A stretch of 41,622 nucleotides of DNA from Candidatus Omnitrophota bacterium (GTDB taxonomy: Bacteria; Omnitrophota; Gorgyraeia; Duberdicusellales; Duberdicusellaceae), in contig WFRI01000017.1 of NCBI GenBank assembly GCA_015486615.1, positions 1-41,622 on the forward strand, written 5' to 3'. Made by a program: the position numbers and the translations under genes. Within the stretch, counting starts at the first letter, position 1. Each line of letters starts with the position of its first letter. This document shows positions 15,477-22,739 of the stretch, in pieces. The notes beneath the pieces are model-generated. The model did not search any database. It was not told the DNA's origin and was given only the letters and a program-made list of their open reading frames with translations.

Positions 15477-16739
15477 CTAACCTTGGTTAAAAATACTTCT
15501 ATCCAGAGAGATGCCTTCCTGCTCAAACCGGTAAAGGAAATCCGGCACATAATCCAAAGCCTTAAATTTTCCCTGAGCCTTATTCTGCTTAACCCCGCTT
15601 TTTTCATAAACAAAAATATCCTTTATAGCAATATTATTATTCTCATCCATATTCCCGACTTCGCTTATCCGGGTAATCTTACGCGAGCCGTCAACTAACT
15701 GCTCCTGCTGAACTATTAAATCCAGACCCTGCGATATCTGCCTTCTCACCGCCCAAATAGGCAGGTTGATATTTGAATAGAAAACCATAGTTTCTAAACG
15801 GGTAAGCACATCTTCCGGAGAAGAAGCATGAATAACTGCCAACGAGCCCTTATGCCCGCTGTTTAACGCCTGAAGATAATCCAAAGCCTCCCTGCCTCTT
15901 ATTTCTCCCAGAATAATCCGGGTAGGCCGCATTCTTAAAGTATTGATGAACAAATCCCGTATAGGCACCTCGCCTTTGCCTTCTATATTAGCCTGCCGGG
16001 CAAGAAGCCTGACTACGTGGTCCTGGCGCAGGTGAAGCTCCAAAGCGTCCTCTATGGTAATAATCCTTTCCTGCTCGTCTATATAAGAAGACAATACTTC
16101 CAATGTAGTGGTTTTACCACAGCCCGTAGCCCCGGAAAAGATAATATTCAGCCGGGCCTTTATGCAGCCTTTAAGAAACTCTGCCATTCTTTCGTCTAAA
16201 GTGCCGCATTTGACTAAATCTTCAACTGTATTCAAGTCGATTAAAAACTTGCGGATTGTAACCACTGTCCCGGAAGCGGACAAAGGAGGAATTATTACAT
16301 TTATCCGCGAGCCGTTTTCTAAAGAGAAATCTACAAAAGGCGAAGACTCGTCAACCCTCCTGCCAGTAGGCATAAGCATTTTGTCAACAAGATAACGCAG
16401 CTGGTGGTCATCTTCAAATTTTACCGGGCTTAAAACTTTTTTGCCGTTTTTTTCTATATAAACTTTATCCGGACCATTTATCATAATTTCCGTAATGTCC
16501 GGGTCATCTAAAAGCGTCTGTAAAGGCCCTAAGCCGAAAAGTTCTGAAGCCAATTCTTCCTTAACCTGAGAGCGTAAAGGCCCGGGGATATCCATTTTCA
16601 TCTCGTTAGCCATATAATCAAAAATATTATCCATACGGTGCAGGATTTCATCCCTGTTCATTTCTTCAACATTCTTATTTCTGCCGTAATCTAAAAACAA
16701 CCTTTCCCGAACTGCCCTCTTTAACTCTTTCTTTTCCAT
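15477..16739 (-). CDS. CpaF/TadA-type secretion ATPase (VirB11 superfamily)
   Basis: Hexameric P-loop ATPase of the type that powers Tad/Flp pilus assembly or related secretion. It has an N-terminal helical domain with LFGLGPLQTLLDDPDITEIMINGPDKVYIE, Walker A GATGCGKTTTLEVL, Asp box ITIEDALELHL, Walker B RMRPTRIILGEIRG and His box GSLAVIHASSPEDVLTRLETM. 420 aa is normal. It is an orphan: no TadB/TadC, pilin or secretin gene is nearby, and it lies between ispG and proS. GGAG precedes the ATG. It may work with pilus genes elsewhere or have another role. Confidence 0.88.
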   Translation of the reverse strand: MEKKELKRAVRERLFLDYGRNKNVEEMNRDEILHRMDNIFDYMANEMKMDIPGPLRSQVKEELASELFGLGPLQTLLDDPDITEIMINGPDKVYIEKNGKKVLSPVKFEDDHQLRYLVDKMLMPTGRRVDESSPFVDFSLENGSRINVIIPPLSASGTVVTIRKFLIDLNTVEDLVKCGTLDERMAEFLKGCIKARLNIIFSGATGCGKTTTLEVLSSYIDEQERIITIEDALELHLRQDHVVRLLARQANIEGKGEVPIRDLFINTLRMRPTRIILGEIRGREALDYLQALNSGHKGSLAVIHASSPEDVLTRLETMVFYSNINLPIWAVRRQISQGLDLIVQQEQLVDGSRKITRISEVGNMDENNNIAIKDIFVYEKSGVKQNKAQGKFKALDYVPDFLYRFEQEGISLDRSIFNQG

Positions 16740-16748
16740 AACCGGCTC

Positions 16749-17813
16749 CTAATTAAACCTGTTTTTTATAGCCTTTAAAAGTTCGTCTATAGCCCTGGCC
16801 TTGGCTACTCTTTTTACAATTTTTCCCTGTTCAAAGAACGCGGCGAACCCGCCTCCAAAAGCAACTCCTAAATCCGCATGAGCGGCTTCTCCAGGGCCGT
16901 TAACCTCACATCCCATAACCGCTACCGTAAAGTTGTTTCTTTTCAAATCCATCGATAATAGTTTCCGTTTAAACTGCTCAACTATACTCTCCAAATCAAC
17001 TTCGCAGCGCGAACATTTTGGACAGGATATTATCTCCGGGCCAAAAACCCTAAGCCCTAACGCCTGAAGAATACCTTTGCCAGCCTCAACCTCTTCCCAC
17101 GGCTGGGCGTTTAAAGATACTCTTATAGTATCGCCTATGCCTTCTGATAAAAGAATACCCAAACCCACACAAGATTTTATTATTCCTTCCTGTTTAGGCC
17201 CTGTAGCGGTTATTCCTAAATGTAGAGGGTAATCAAATCTTTTAGACGCTAAACGGTTTACCTGAACAGTACTGTTTACAGAAGAAGTTTTTAGTGAAAT
17301 CATTATATCATAAAAATGCGCGTCTTCCATTATTTTCACATAGCGGGACACTTTAGAAAGCATTGCCCTAACTATCCCGGCATCGCCGAGTTTCTGCCTG
17401 AACCCTCCGGAATTTATGCCAATACGGATAGGGATATTCTTTTCCCTGCATTCTTTAACCACCGCTAAAATCTGTTTTTTCCCTGCGATATTATTAGGAT
17501 TAAGCCTGACAGCATCAGCACCTGCATCTAAAGATAGAAACGCCAGGCGCCAGTCAAAATGCACATCCGCTTCTATAGGGATATTTATATGCTTTTTCAA
17601 ATACTCAATTGCCCTGCGGCCCTGCTGGTTTTCCACAGCCACTCTTAATATTTCGCATCCGGCCTGCCTGGCTTTTTTTGCTTCTGCCAAAACTTCTTTT
17701 AAATTCCCCAAAGGAGCCTTTATCATTGTTTGAACAGAAACCGGAGCATTGCCGCCTATTTCCACATTACCAATTTTTACTGCTTTTTTCAATTTGCGTG
17801 CCATTTTGTACAT
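16749..17813 (-). CDS. ispG: 4-hydroxy-3-methylbut-2-enyl-diphosphate synthase IspG (GcpE)
   Basis: Iron-sulfur enzyme that converts MEcPP to HMBPP in the MEP isoprenoid pathway. It has KIGNVEIGGNAPVSVQTM near the N-terminus and RIGINSGG in the TIM barrel. The [4Fe-4S] ligands are in CPKCSRCEVD and MGCEVNGPGEAAHADLG. The track start at 17849 makes a long overlap with rseP. The ATG at 17813 (MYKMARKL) or 17804 (MARKLKK) fits the family N-terminus better, and either still overlaps the rseP 3' end by 38-47 bp. Neither has a strong Shine-Dalgarno. It clusters with dxr, uppS and cdsA. Confidence 0.95.
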   Translation of the reverse strand: MYKMARKLKKAVKIGNVEIGGNAPVSVQTMIKAPLGNLKEVLAEAKKARQAGCEILRVAVENQQGRRAIEYLKKHINIPIEADVHFDWRLAFLSLDAGADAVRLNPNNIAGKKQILAVVKECREKNIPIRIGINSGGFRQKLGDAGIVRAMLSKVSRYVKIMEDAHFYDIMISLKTSSVNSTVQVNRLASKRFDYPLHLGITATGPKQEGIIKSCVGLGILLSEGIGDTIRVSLNAQPWEEVEAGKGILQALGLRVFGPEIISCPKCSRCEVDLESIVEQFKRKLLSMDLKRNNFTVAVMGCEVNGPGEAAHADLGVAFGGGFAAFFEQGKIVKRVAKARAIDELLKAIKNRFN

Positions 17814-18876
17814 TATCTTTTTTTGCCTTAACCCACCTTGCCAAATCATTATACGAAGTAAAAACTACTAAAAACAGGATGAAACCAACTCCTAAACGAG
17901 TTATAAAATCTTCCGTTTTTACCGAGAGAGGCCTGTTCCTTATTTTCTCCAGCAAAAGAAGGAAAAGATGCCCGCCGTCTAAAACCGGCAAAGGCAGAAA
18001 ATTAAAAACCCCCAGACTTAAACTCAACACTGCCATAAAATGTAAAACCGCAGTAAATCCTAAATGCGTTACTTTGGAAGTCACAAAAAATATTCCTAAA
18101 GGCCCGGAAACCGAATTCTTAAAAGACATTGCCCCGATAAGGATAAAAAATAAAGACTTTAGAGTAATCCAGGTATATATAAACAAACTCCGGCCTCCCC
18201 GGTAAACACTTTCTAAAGGGTTATACCGCAGCACGACTGTCTCTTCAGAAGGAGTAATGCCGATGACCGGCCGGAATACTTCTTTGCCGAATATACTTTT
18301 TGCCGCTATCTCCTTTGGTTTTACTTCTAAAACTACATTTTTATTATTTCTGGTAATTTCTATTTTTAACGTCCGGCCTGCTTTCTGCTTTTTTACGGCA
18401 TCAAGTATATTCAGCCAATTCCGGGTTTTAACCCCGTTTATACCGGTAATAATATCTCCCTTAACAAGCCCGGCTTTTTGAGCGGGATAACCGTTCAACA
18501 ACCCGCCGATTTTATTAGAAGGGACCGGGACCCCCATCATAAAAACGAGGACAAACAATACCCATGCTAACAAGAAGCTGAATACCGGCCCGGCCGCAAT
18601 AATCTGGGACCTGCGGCCTATGCTCTGTGAACAATACTCATAAGCCAGCCCCTTACAGTCTTCCCTACTCTCTCCGGCAAGCCTGACATACCCGCCTAAA
18701 GGCACAGCGCAGATAAGAAAAACAAAATCCTTAAATTTTTTACGGAAAATAACCCTGCCAAAACCTACGGCAAATTCTTCAACCTTAACCCCCAGCCTGC
18801 GGGCAGCCAGAAAATGCCCCAGTTCGTGAGCCACGATGAGCGTGCTTAAAACAAGTATAAATATAATTAAATCCAT
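17767..18876 (-). CDS. rseP: Site-2 intramembrane zinc metalloprotease RseP
   Basis: Intramembrane protease that cleaves anti-sigma factors or signal peptides within the inner membrane. The zinc motif HELGH is in the first membrane helix (LIVAHELGHFLAARRLG). A PDZ domain lies in the middle (KIGGLLNGYPAQKAGLVKGDIITGINGV). The third zinc ligand is in FNFLPLPVLDGGHL, followed by the last membrane helix. 369 aa, with only one clear PDZ domain rather than the two of E. coli. GGGAGATT precedes the ATG. It follows dxr after a 93-bp gap that carries heptads and a hairpin. Confidence 0.95.
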   Translation of the reverse strand: MDLIIFILVLSTLIVAHELGHFLAARRLGVKVEEFAVGFGRVIFRKKFKDFVFLICAVPLGGYVRLAGESREDCKGLAYEYCSQSIGRRSQIIAAGPVFSFLLAWVLFVLVFMMGVPVPSNKIGGLLNGYPAQKAGLVKGDIITGINGVKTRNWLNILDAVKKQKAGRTLKIEITRNNKNVVLEVKPKEIAAKSIFGKEVFRPVIGITPSEETVVLRYNPLESVYRGGRSLFIYTWITLKSLFFILIGAMSFKNSVSGPLGIFFVTSKVTHLGFTAVLHFMAVLSLSLGVFNFLPLPVLDGGHLFLLLLEKIRNRPLSVKTEDFITRLGVGFILFLVVFTSYNDLARWVKAKKDNVQNGTQIEKSSKNW

Positions 18877-18889
18877 AATCTCCCTTTGA

Positions 18890-18967
18890 TATTAATCTGA
18901 ATATCCAACGTCCAATATCGAATGTCGTATCCAAAAACGCGCCAGCGTTTTTTAAGTGGTAGTTACC
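18890..18967. repeat. Heptad tract and hairpin module in dxr-rseP gap
   Basis: AATATCC AACGTCC AATATCG AATGTCG heptads (about 18899-18927) lead into the hairpin AAAAACGC-GCCA-GCGTTTTT (18933-18952). TTAAGTGGTAG follows. Read on the minus strand, CTACCACTTAAAAAACGC.. matches CTACCACTAAAAAGCGC.. at 10544 on the plus strand, so the module is present twice in opposite orientation. Confidence 0.6.
18933..18953. terminator. Possible bidirectional terminator-like hairpin
   Basis: 8-bp stem AAAAACGC/GCGTTTTT with loop GCCA, giving T-runs of five to six on either strand. Only three GC pairs support it, so termination between dxr and rseP would be partial at best. Confidence 0.3.
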
Positions 18968-18969
18968 TC

Positions 18970-20109
18970 CTAACTAACCATTCGGCACGCCTCAGCAACC
19001 TTTTGTTTAGCCCAATCTATCCAAAATAAAATCTCTTTATAAGAAGAAAATTTTACCGGTCTATGTTTTAATAAAACTCTCCTTAATACCTGCGGTATCT
19101 GGTTAAAACTTATTTTACCTTCCAAAAAAAGCCTTACTGCCTCTTCATCGGCAGCAGCAAACACTGCCGGGGCGGTCCCGGCCTGCATAGCCGCCTCTAA
19201 AGCCAGTTTTAACCCTGGGAATTTTTTAAAATCCGGCCTTAAAAATTCCAGTTTTTCCAAAGAGTACAAATCCAGCCGTTTTAAGGGAGTATTAGAAATA
19301 TCCGGATAATACAAAGCATAATTAATCGGTATGCGCATATCCGGAGAGAAAAAAGACGCCAGCAGACAGCCGTCAGAAGCCTCGGCCAGAGAATGGACAA
19401 CTGACTGAGGGTGTATTACAACCTCTATTTTATCCAAAGGAATACCAAATAAAAAATGCGCCTCCATTACTTCAAAGCCTTTATTAACTAAACTCGCCGA
19501 ATCTATAGTTATTCTTTTGCCCATTTTCCACCGCGGATGCTTAAGTGCCTGTGATATTTTAACCTTTGCTAAATCCTTTCTGTTCCAATTAAGAAAAGGC
19601 CCGCCTGAAGCAGTAATATAAATCTTATTCAAAAATCTTTTCTTAATACCCAAAAGCAGCTGGAATATTGCATTGGCCTCGCTGTCTACAGGGACTATTT
19701 CTGTGCCGCTGTTTTTCAATTTGGTTTTTATCAAAGGCCAGGCCGAAACTATGGATTCCTTATTTGCCAAAAGAACTCTTCTGGTATTGCCTATACATTC
19801 CAGCAAAGGTTCTAAAGCAGCAATGCCGCTTATGCCTAAAATAACGACATCTGATTTCATACGGGCCAAGGCATTTATGCCTTGGCTGCCGGAAAAAACT
19901 TTAACCTTCCCTTTAATTCGCTTAACTTTAGACTCATCCTGCAAAGCAGCATAATCCGGGGAAAATTCTGCAATCTGCCTATTAAGCAAAGAAACATTCC
20001 CTCCTGCAGAAAGGCCGATAACTTTAAACCTGCTCTTATTTTTTCTAAGCACGGCTAAAGCATTTTTGCCTATTGAACCCGTAGAGCCTAATACAATAAC
20101 TTTATTCAT
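18970..20109 (-). CDS. dxr: 1-deoxy-D-xylulose-5-phosphate reductoisomerase
   Basis: NADPH-dependent enzyme that makes MEP, the committed step of the MEP isoprenoid pathway. The Rossmann motif is GSTGSIGKNAL at the N-terminus. LLANKESIVSAW, PVDSEANAIFQLL with the metal-binding acidic residues, ASGGPFLNW, KHPRWKMGKRITIDSASLVNKGFEVMEAH and IHPQSVVHS are all present. 379 aa is standard. The ATG overlaps the cdsA 3' end. With ispG and uppS it forms an isoprenoid group that feeds undecaprenyl-phosphate synthesis. Confidence 0.97.
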   Translation of the reverse strand: MNKVIVLGSTGSIGKNALAVLRKNKSRFKVIGLSAGGNVSLLNRQIAEFSPDYAALQDESKVKRIKGKVKVFSGSQGINALARMKSDVVILGISGIAALEPLLECIGNTRRVLLANKESIVSAWPLIKTKLKNSGTEIVPVDSEANAIFQLLLGIKKRFLNKIYITASGGPFLNWNRKDLAKVKISQALKHPRWKMGKRITIDSASLVNKGFEVMEAHFLFGIPLDKIEVVIHPQSVVHSLAEASDGCLLASFFSPDMRIPINYALYYPDISNTPLKRLDLYSLEKLEFLRPDFKKFPGLKLALEAAMQAGTAPAVFAAADEEAVRLFLEGKISFNQIPQVLRRVLLKHRPVKFSSYKEILFWIDWAKQKVAEACRMVS

Positions 20110-20903
20110 CTTCCGACTATAGTAGTAAGGTAAATATAAAATACCGGAGCAGTAAAAATAAGGCTGTCCACCACATCCAGGACCCCGCCCATTCCCGGGA
20201 GCAGCCGGCCGGAATCTTTTACTCCGCAGTCGCGTTTCAGCAAAGATTCAAACAAATCTCCTAATTCTCCGATAACTGCCAAAATAAAAGATATAAATAA
20301 AGCCTGATATAAAGTAAAGAAATCTACAAAGGCATTAAATACAACCCCTGCGATTAAACTGACAACCAGGCCGCCAAAAGCGCCTTCTAAAGATTTATTA
20401 GGGCTGACTCTTTTTAACAAAGGCCTCTTGCCCCATTTCCTGCCGATAAAATAAGCGCCTAAATCTGAAGACTTGGTGACTAAAATAAGAAAGGCCAAAA
20501 GAAAAGCACCGTCGTCCAAAGCCCTTATTTTAATTATGGAACTCAGACACCAGCAAATATAAATTACCCCAAAAAGTGTTCCGGAAATAGAAAGCACTGT
20601 CTGGTAATTTTCCTTGCGGGTAAGTTCAAGTATAAATAAGGCAAACAAACCTGCGATAATAGACATAAACTGCCATTCAACTGTTAAGGGAAATTTAAAG
20701 AAAATAGTAATAGGGATAACAGCGCCCAAAAACAATCCAACCCCCTGGAATAAACTCACCCCTTTATTCTCAATCATATTAAAAAATTCCCACAAAGCAA
20801 CAAGGATAAAGCCTAAAAGCGCGACAAAACACAACTTATAGGAGAAAATAGCCAATCCCACGATAAAAACAAGAATAGTTGAGCTAAAAACTCTCTTACG
20901 CAT
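20106..20903 (-). CDS. cdsA: Phosphatidate cytidylyltransferase
   Basis: Integral membrane enzyme that makes CDP-diacylglycerol from phosphatidate and CTP, the entry to all phospholipids. Multiple membrane helices are visible. The C-terminal signature runs through SPNKSLEGAFGG, GELGDLFESLLKRDCGVKDSG and LLPGMGGVLDVVDSLIFTAP, with the conserved acidic metal-binding residues. 265 aa is normal. It overlaps uppS upstream and dxr downstream. GGAGGAATAAAAG precedes the ATG. Confidence 0.95.
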   Translation of the reverse strand: MRKRVFSSTILVFIVGLAIFSYKLCFVALLGFILVALWEFFNMIENKGVSLFQGVGLFLGAVIPITIFFKFPLTVEWQFMSIIAGLFALFILELTRKENYQTVLSISGTLFGVIYICWCLSSIIKIRALDDGAFLLAFLILVTKSSDLGAYFIGRKWGKRPLLKRVSPNKSLEGAFGGLVVSLIAGVVFNAFVDFFTLYQALFISFILAVIGELGDLFESLLKRDCGVKDSGRLLPGMGGVLDVVDSLIFTAPVFYIYLTTIVGR

Positions 20904-21600
20904 CTTTTATTCCTCCAAACCTGCGGTCTCTGCGGGAAAAATCATCTATAACCCAATCTAAATCTTCCGGAGAGAAATCCGGCCAGAATTTTTCAATAAA
21001 ATAAAACTCTGCATAAGCCAGCTCCCACAAAAGAAAATTACTAATTCTCAACTCCCCGGAAGTCCTAATCATAACATCCGGATCGGGAATATCCGGGGCA
21101 TATAAATATTTCGAAAAACGGCTCTCGTCGATCTCTTCAGCCGAGATTCTATTTTCTTGAATATCCCTAACTATATTCCTGCAGGCATCCACTATCTCAG
21201 CCCGGCCGCCGTAATTCAAAGCTAAGTTAAAAGTAAAATCGTAATCCCGGCAGGTCTGCCTCTGGACATACTGGATTTTTTCCCATAAACCGCCAGGCAA
21301 AGGCTCTTTTCTGCCAACGGCATTAAACCGTATTTTGTTTTTAATAAAATTTTTCATCTCGCGGTCTAAATACCTGCCAAATTCTGACATAAGAAAATCC
21401 ACTTCTTTTTTAGGACGCGACCAGTTCTCTGTAGAGAAAGTAAAAAAAGTAACAACTTTAACACCTTTTTCTTTTGCCCGGTCAGCAATTTTGCGCACAT
21501 TTTCAATACCCCGGCGGTGGCCTTCAACACGCGGCAGCCCTCTCTGCTTGGCCCAGCGGCCATTGCCGTCCATAATTATGCTTATGTGGTAAGGAACCAT
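20896..21600 (-). CDS. uppS: Isoprenyl (undecaprenyl) diphosphate synthase
   Basis: Cis-prenyltransferase that elongates FPP with IPP to C55-PP, the lipid carrier for peptidoglycan and LPS glycans. The catalytic signature IIMDGNGRWAKQRGLPRVEGHRRG is at the N-terminus. TFFTFSTENWSRP and the C-terminal PDPDVMIRTSGELRISNFLLWELAYAEFYF follow. 234 aa fits. GAGG lies close to the ATG. It begins the uppS-cdsA-dxr-rseP-ispG run just after an intrinsic terminator that closes the previous unit. Confidence 0.96.
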   Translation of the reverse strand: MVPYHISIIMDGNGRWAKQRGLPRVEGHRRGIENVRKIADRAKEKGVKVVTFFTFSTENWSRPKKEVDFLMSEFGRYLDREMKNFIKNKIRFNAVGRKEPLPGGLWEKIQYVQRQTCRDYDFTFNLALNYGGRAEIVDACRNIVRDIQENRISAEEIDESRFSKYLYAPDIPDPDVMIRTSGELRISNFLLWELAYAEFYFIEKFWPDFSPEDLDWVIDDFSRRDRRFGGIKDA

Positions 21601-21632
21601 TGCCTCTTTTTTTATTAAACTGATGATTTTCT

Positions 21633-21658
21633 AAAAAAATCGGGGGCTCACACCCCCG
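21633..21658 (-). terminator. Intrinsic terminator of the OmpA/coiled-coil unit
   Basis: On the minus strand CGGGGG-TGTGAG-CCCCCG is a perfect 6-bp GC stem with a six-base loop, followed by ATTTTTTT. It lies about 32 bp after the stop of the coiled-coil gene and before uppS. This is the clearest rho-independent terminator in the window. Confidence 0.85.
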
Positions 21659-21689
21659 CTTAAAACCGTATCCTGCAGCATTTAAAAAA

Positions 21690-22010
21690 CTATTGCTTCT
21701 TAGTTAATGCATCTTTAAGATTCTGTTCCAATGCATCCTTCAATTTGTTCAATTTCTCTACTTCCACCTGTAGTCTTTTAACTGTAGATTCTTTCTCTTT
21801 TAGCCGGCTGGTTAAATCTTCTTTCTCCTGAGACAACTTAGCAAGTCTATCCTTCAGCGTTTTATTCTGTTCTTCTAAATTAATCTTAATTTTGTTTATC
21901 TGCGAATAAAGCTCCGAGGTGCGGCTGACCTGCAGGCCTAAAGATATTATAACAATGATTAGGACTACAATTACTCCGACTAATATACCTATAACAGGAT
22001 AACCTTTCAT
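21690..22010 (-). CDS. Single-pass membrane coiled-coil protein, unknown
   Basis: 106 aa. One N-terminal membrane helix (about residues 6-27, VIGILVGVIVVLIIVIISLGL) is followed by a long, charged coiled coil up to the C-terminus (SQINKIKINLEEQNK ... LQVEVEKLNKLKDALEQ). It most likely projects into the periplasm or cytoplasm as a rod. It overlaps the OmpA-domain gene by four bases and shares its promoter and terminator, so the pair probably works together in envelope organisation. I recognise no named family. Confidence 0.75.
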   Translation of the reverse strand: MKGYPVIGILVGVIVVLIIVIISLGLQVSRTSELYSQINKIKINLEEQNKTLKDRLAKLSQEKEDLTSRLKEKESTVKRLQVEVEKLNKLKDALEQNLKDALTKKQ

Positions 22011-22663
22011 TTAAGTATCTCCTCCTCTGACAAATCCTTTTTCTTCTCCGGGATATTCGCAGCCTGCAGTGTTTTTACTAAACGGGGAAGAATCACTATT
22101 TCTACTCTTCTGTTCTTCTGCATATTCTCAGGTGTAGTATTAGGAACTACCGGCCGATATTCCCCATAGCCTATAACTGAAAGACGCCGGGGAGAAACAC
22201 CTTTATCAATTAGATAATGCAAAACACTCAATGCCCGGTGGGCAGACAATTCCCAGTTCGATTTCCACTTAGAATATTTTATCGGCTGGTTGTCTGTATA
22301 ACCTTCTATCCCCACATTATGCATACTCATTTCGTTATTTAAGACATCAGCAACTTTGTCTAACACTTCAAAACTTGTGTCTTTCAATTTAGCCCTGCCG
22401 GAATCAAAAAGTATTTTTGCCAAAACAGTAATTACCAGACCTTTCCTGCTCATTTTTATACTGACATTTTTATTCTGAATCTCCCGGGAAAATTTCTTTT
22501 CCAGCATAGATTTAGCGTTTCTTAAATTGTCAAGCTCTCTTTGAAGCAGTTGTATCTTCTCAATATCCGAACGCCGGCCTTTTTGAATAACTACACTACA
22601 GCCCTGAAATACCAAGCCTGCTATCAGCAAAATAATTATACTCAATATCTTCCTACCTGTCAT
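22007..22663 (-). CDS. OmpA/MotB-domain lipoprotein with coiled-coil stalk
   Basis: 218 aa. The N-terminal signal ends at a lipoprotein-like site (IAGLVFQGC, Cys about residue 22). A short coiled coil (IEKIQLLQRELDNLRNAKSMLEKKF) follows. The OmpA C-terminal peptidoglycan-binding domain starts with ILFDSGRAKLK and continues through VGIEGYTDNQPI, SNWELSAHRALSVLHYLI and RRLSVIGYGEYRPVVPN..NRRVEIVI. It probably anchors the outer membrane to peptidoglycan, like a Pal-type protein. The lipobox is not canonical at -3. It has a good promoter and GGAGG, and is coupled to the downstream coiled-coil gene. Confidence 0.87.
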   Translation of the reverse strand: MTGRKILSIIILLIAGLVFQGCSVVIQKGRRSDIEKIQLLQRELDNLRNAKSMLEKKFSREIQNKNVSIKMSRKGLVITVLAKILFDSGRAKLKDTSFEVLDKVADVLNNEMSMHNVGIEGYTDNQPIKYSKWKSNWELSAHRALSVLHYLIDKGVSPRRLSVIGYGEYRPVVPNTTPENMQKNRRVEIVILPRLVKTLQAANIPEKKKDLSEEEILK

Positions 22664-22697
22664 AACCGCCTCCTCTGGTTTCTTTAGTCCAGAAAAA

Positions 22698-22725
22698 ATT
22701 GTATCACAGGCAAAATTTTAGTCAA
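22698..22725 (-). promoter_or_regulatory. Sigma70-type promoter of the OmpA-lipoprotein unit
   Basis: On the minus strand: -35 TTGACT, a 16-bp spacer, -10 TACAAT. The predicted start near 22691 gives a leader of about 28 bases that contains GAGGAGGCGGTT before the ATG at 22663. It lies in the 76-bp gap after hppA. Confidence 0.7.
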
Positions 22726-22739
22726 GAAAACAATATTTC

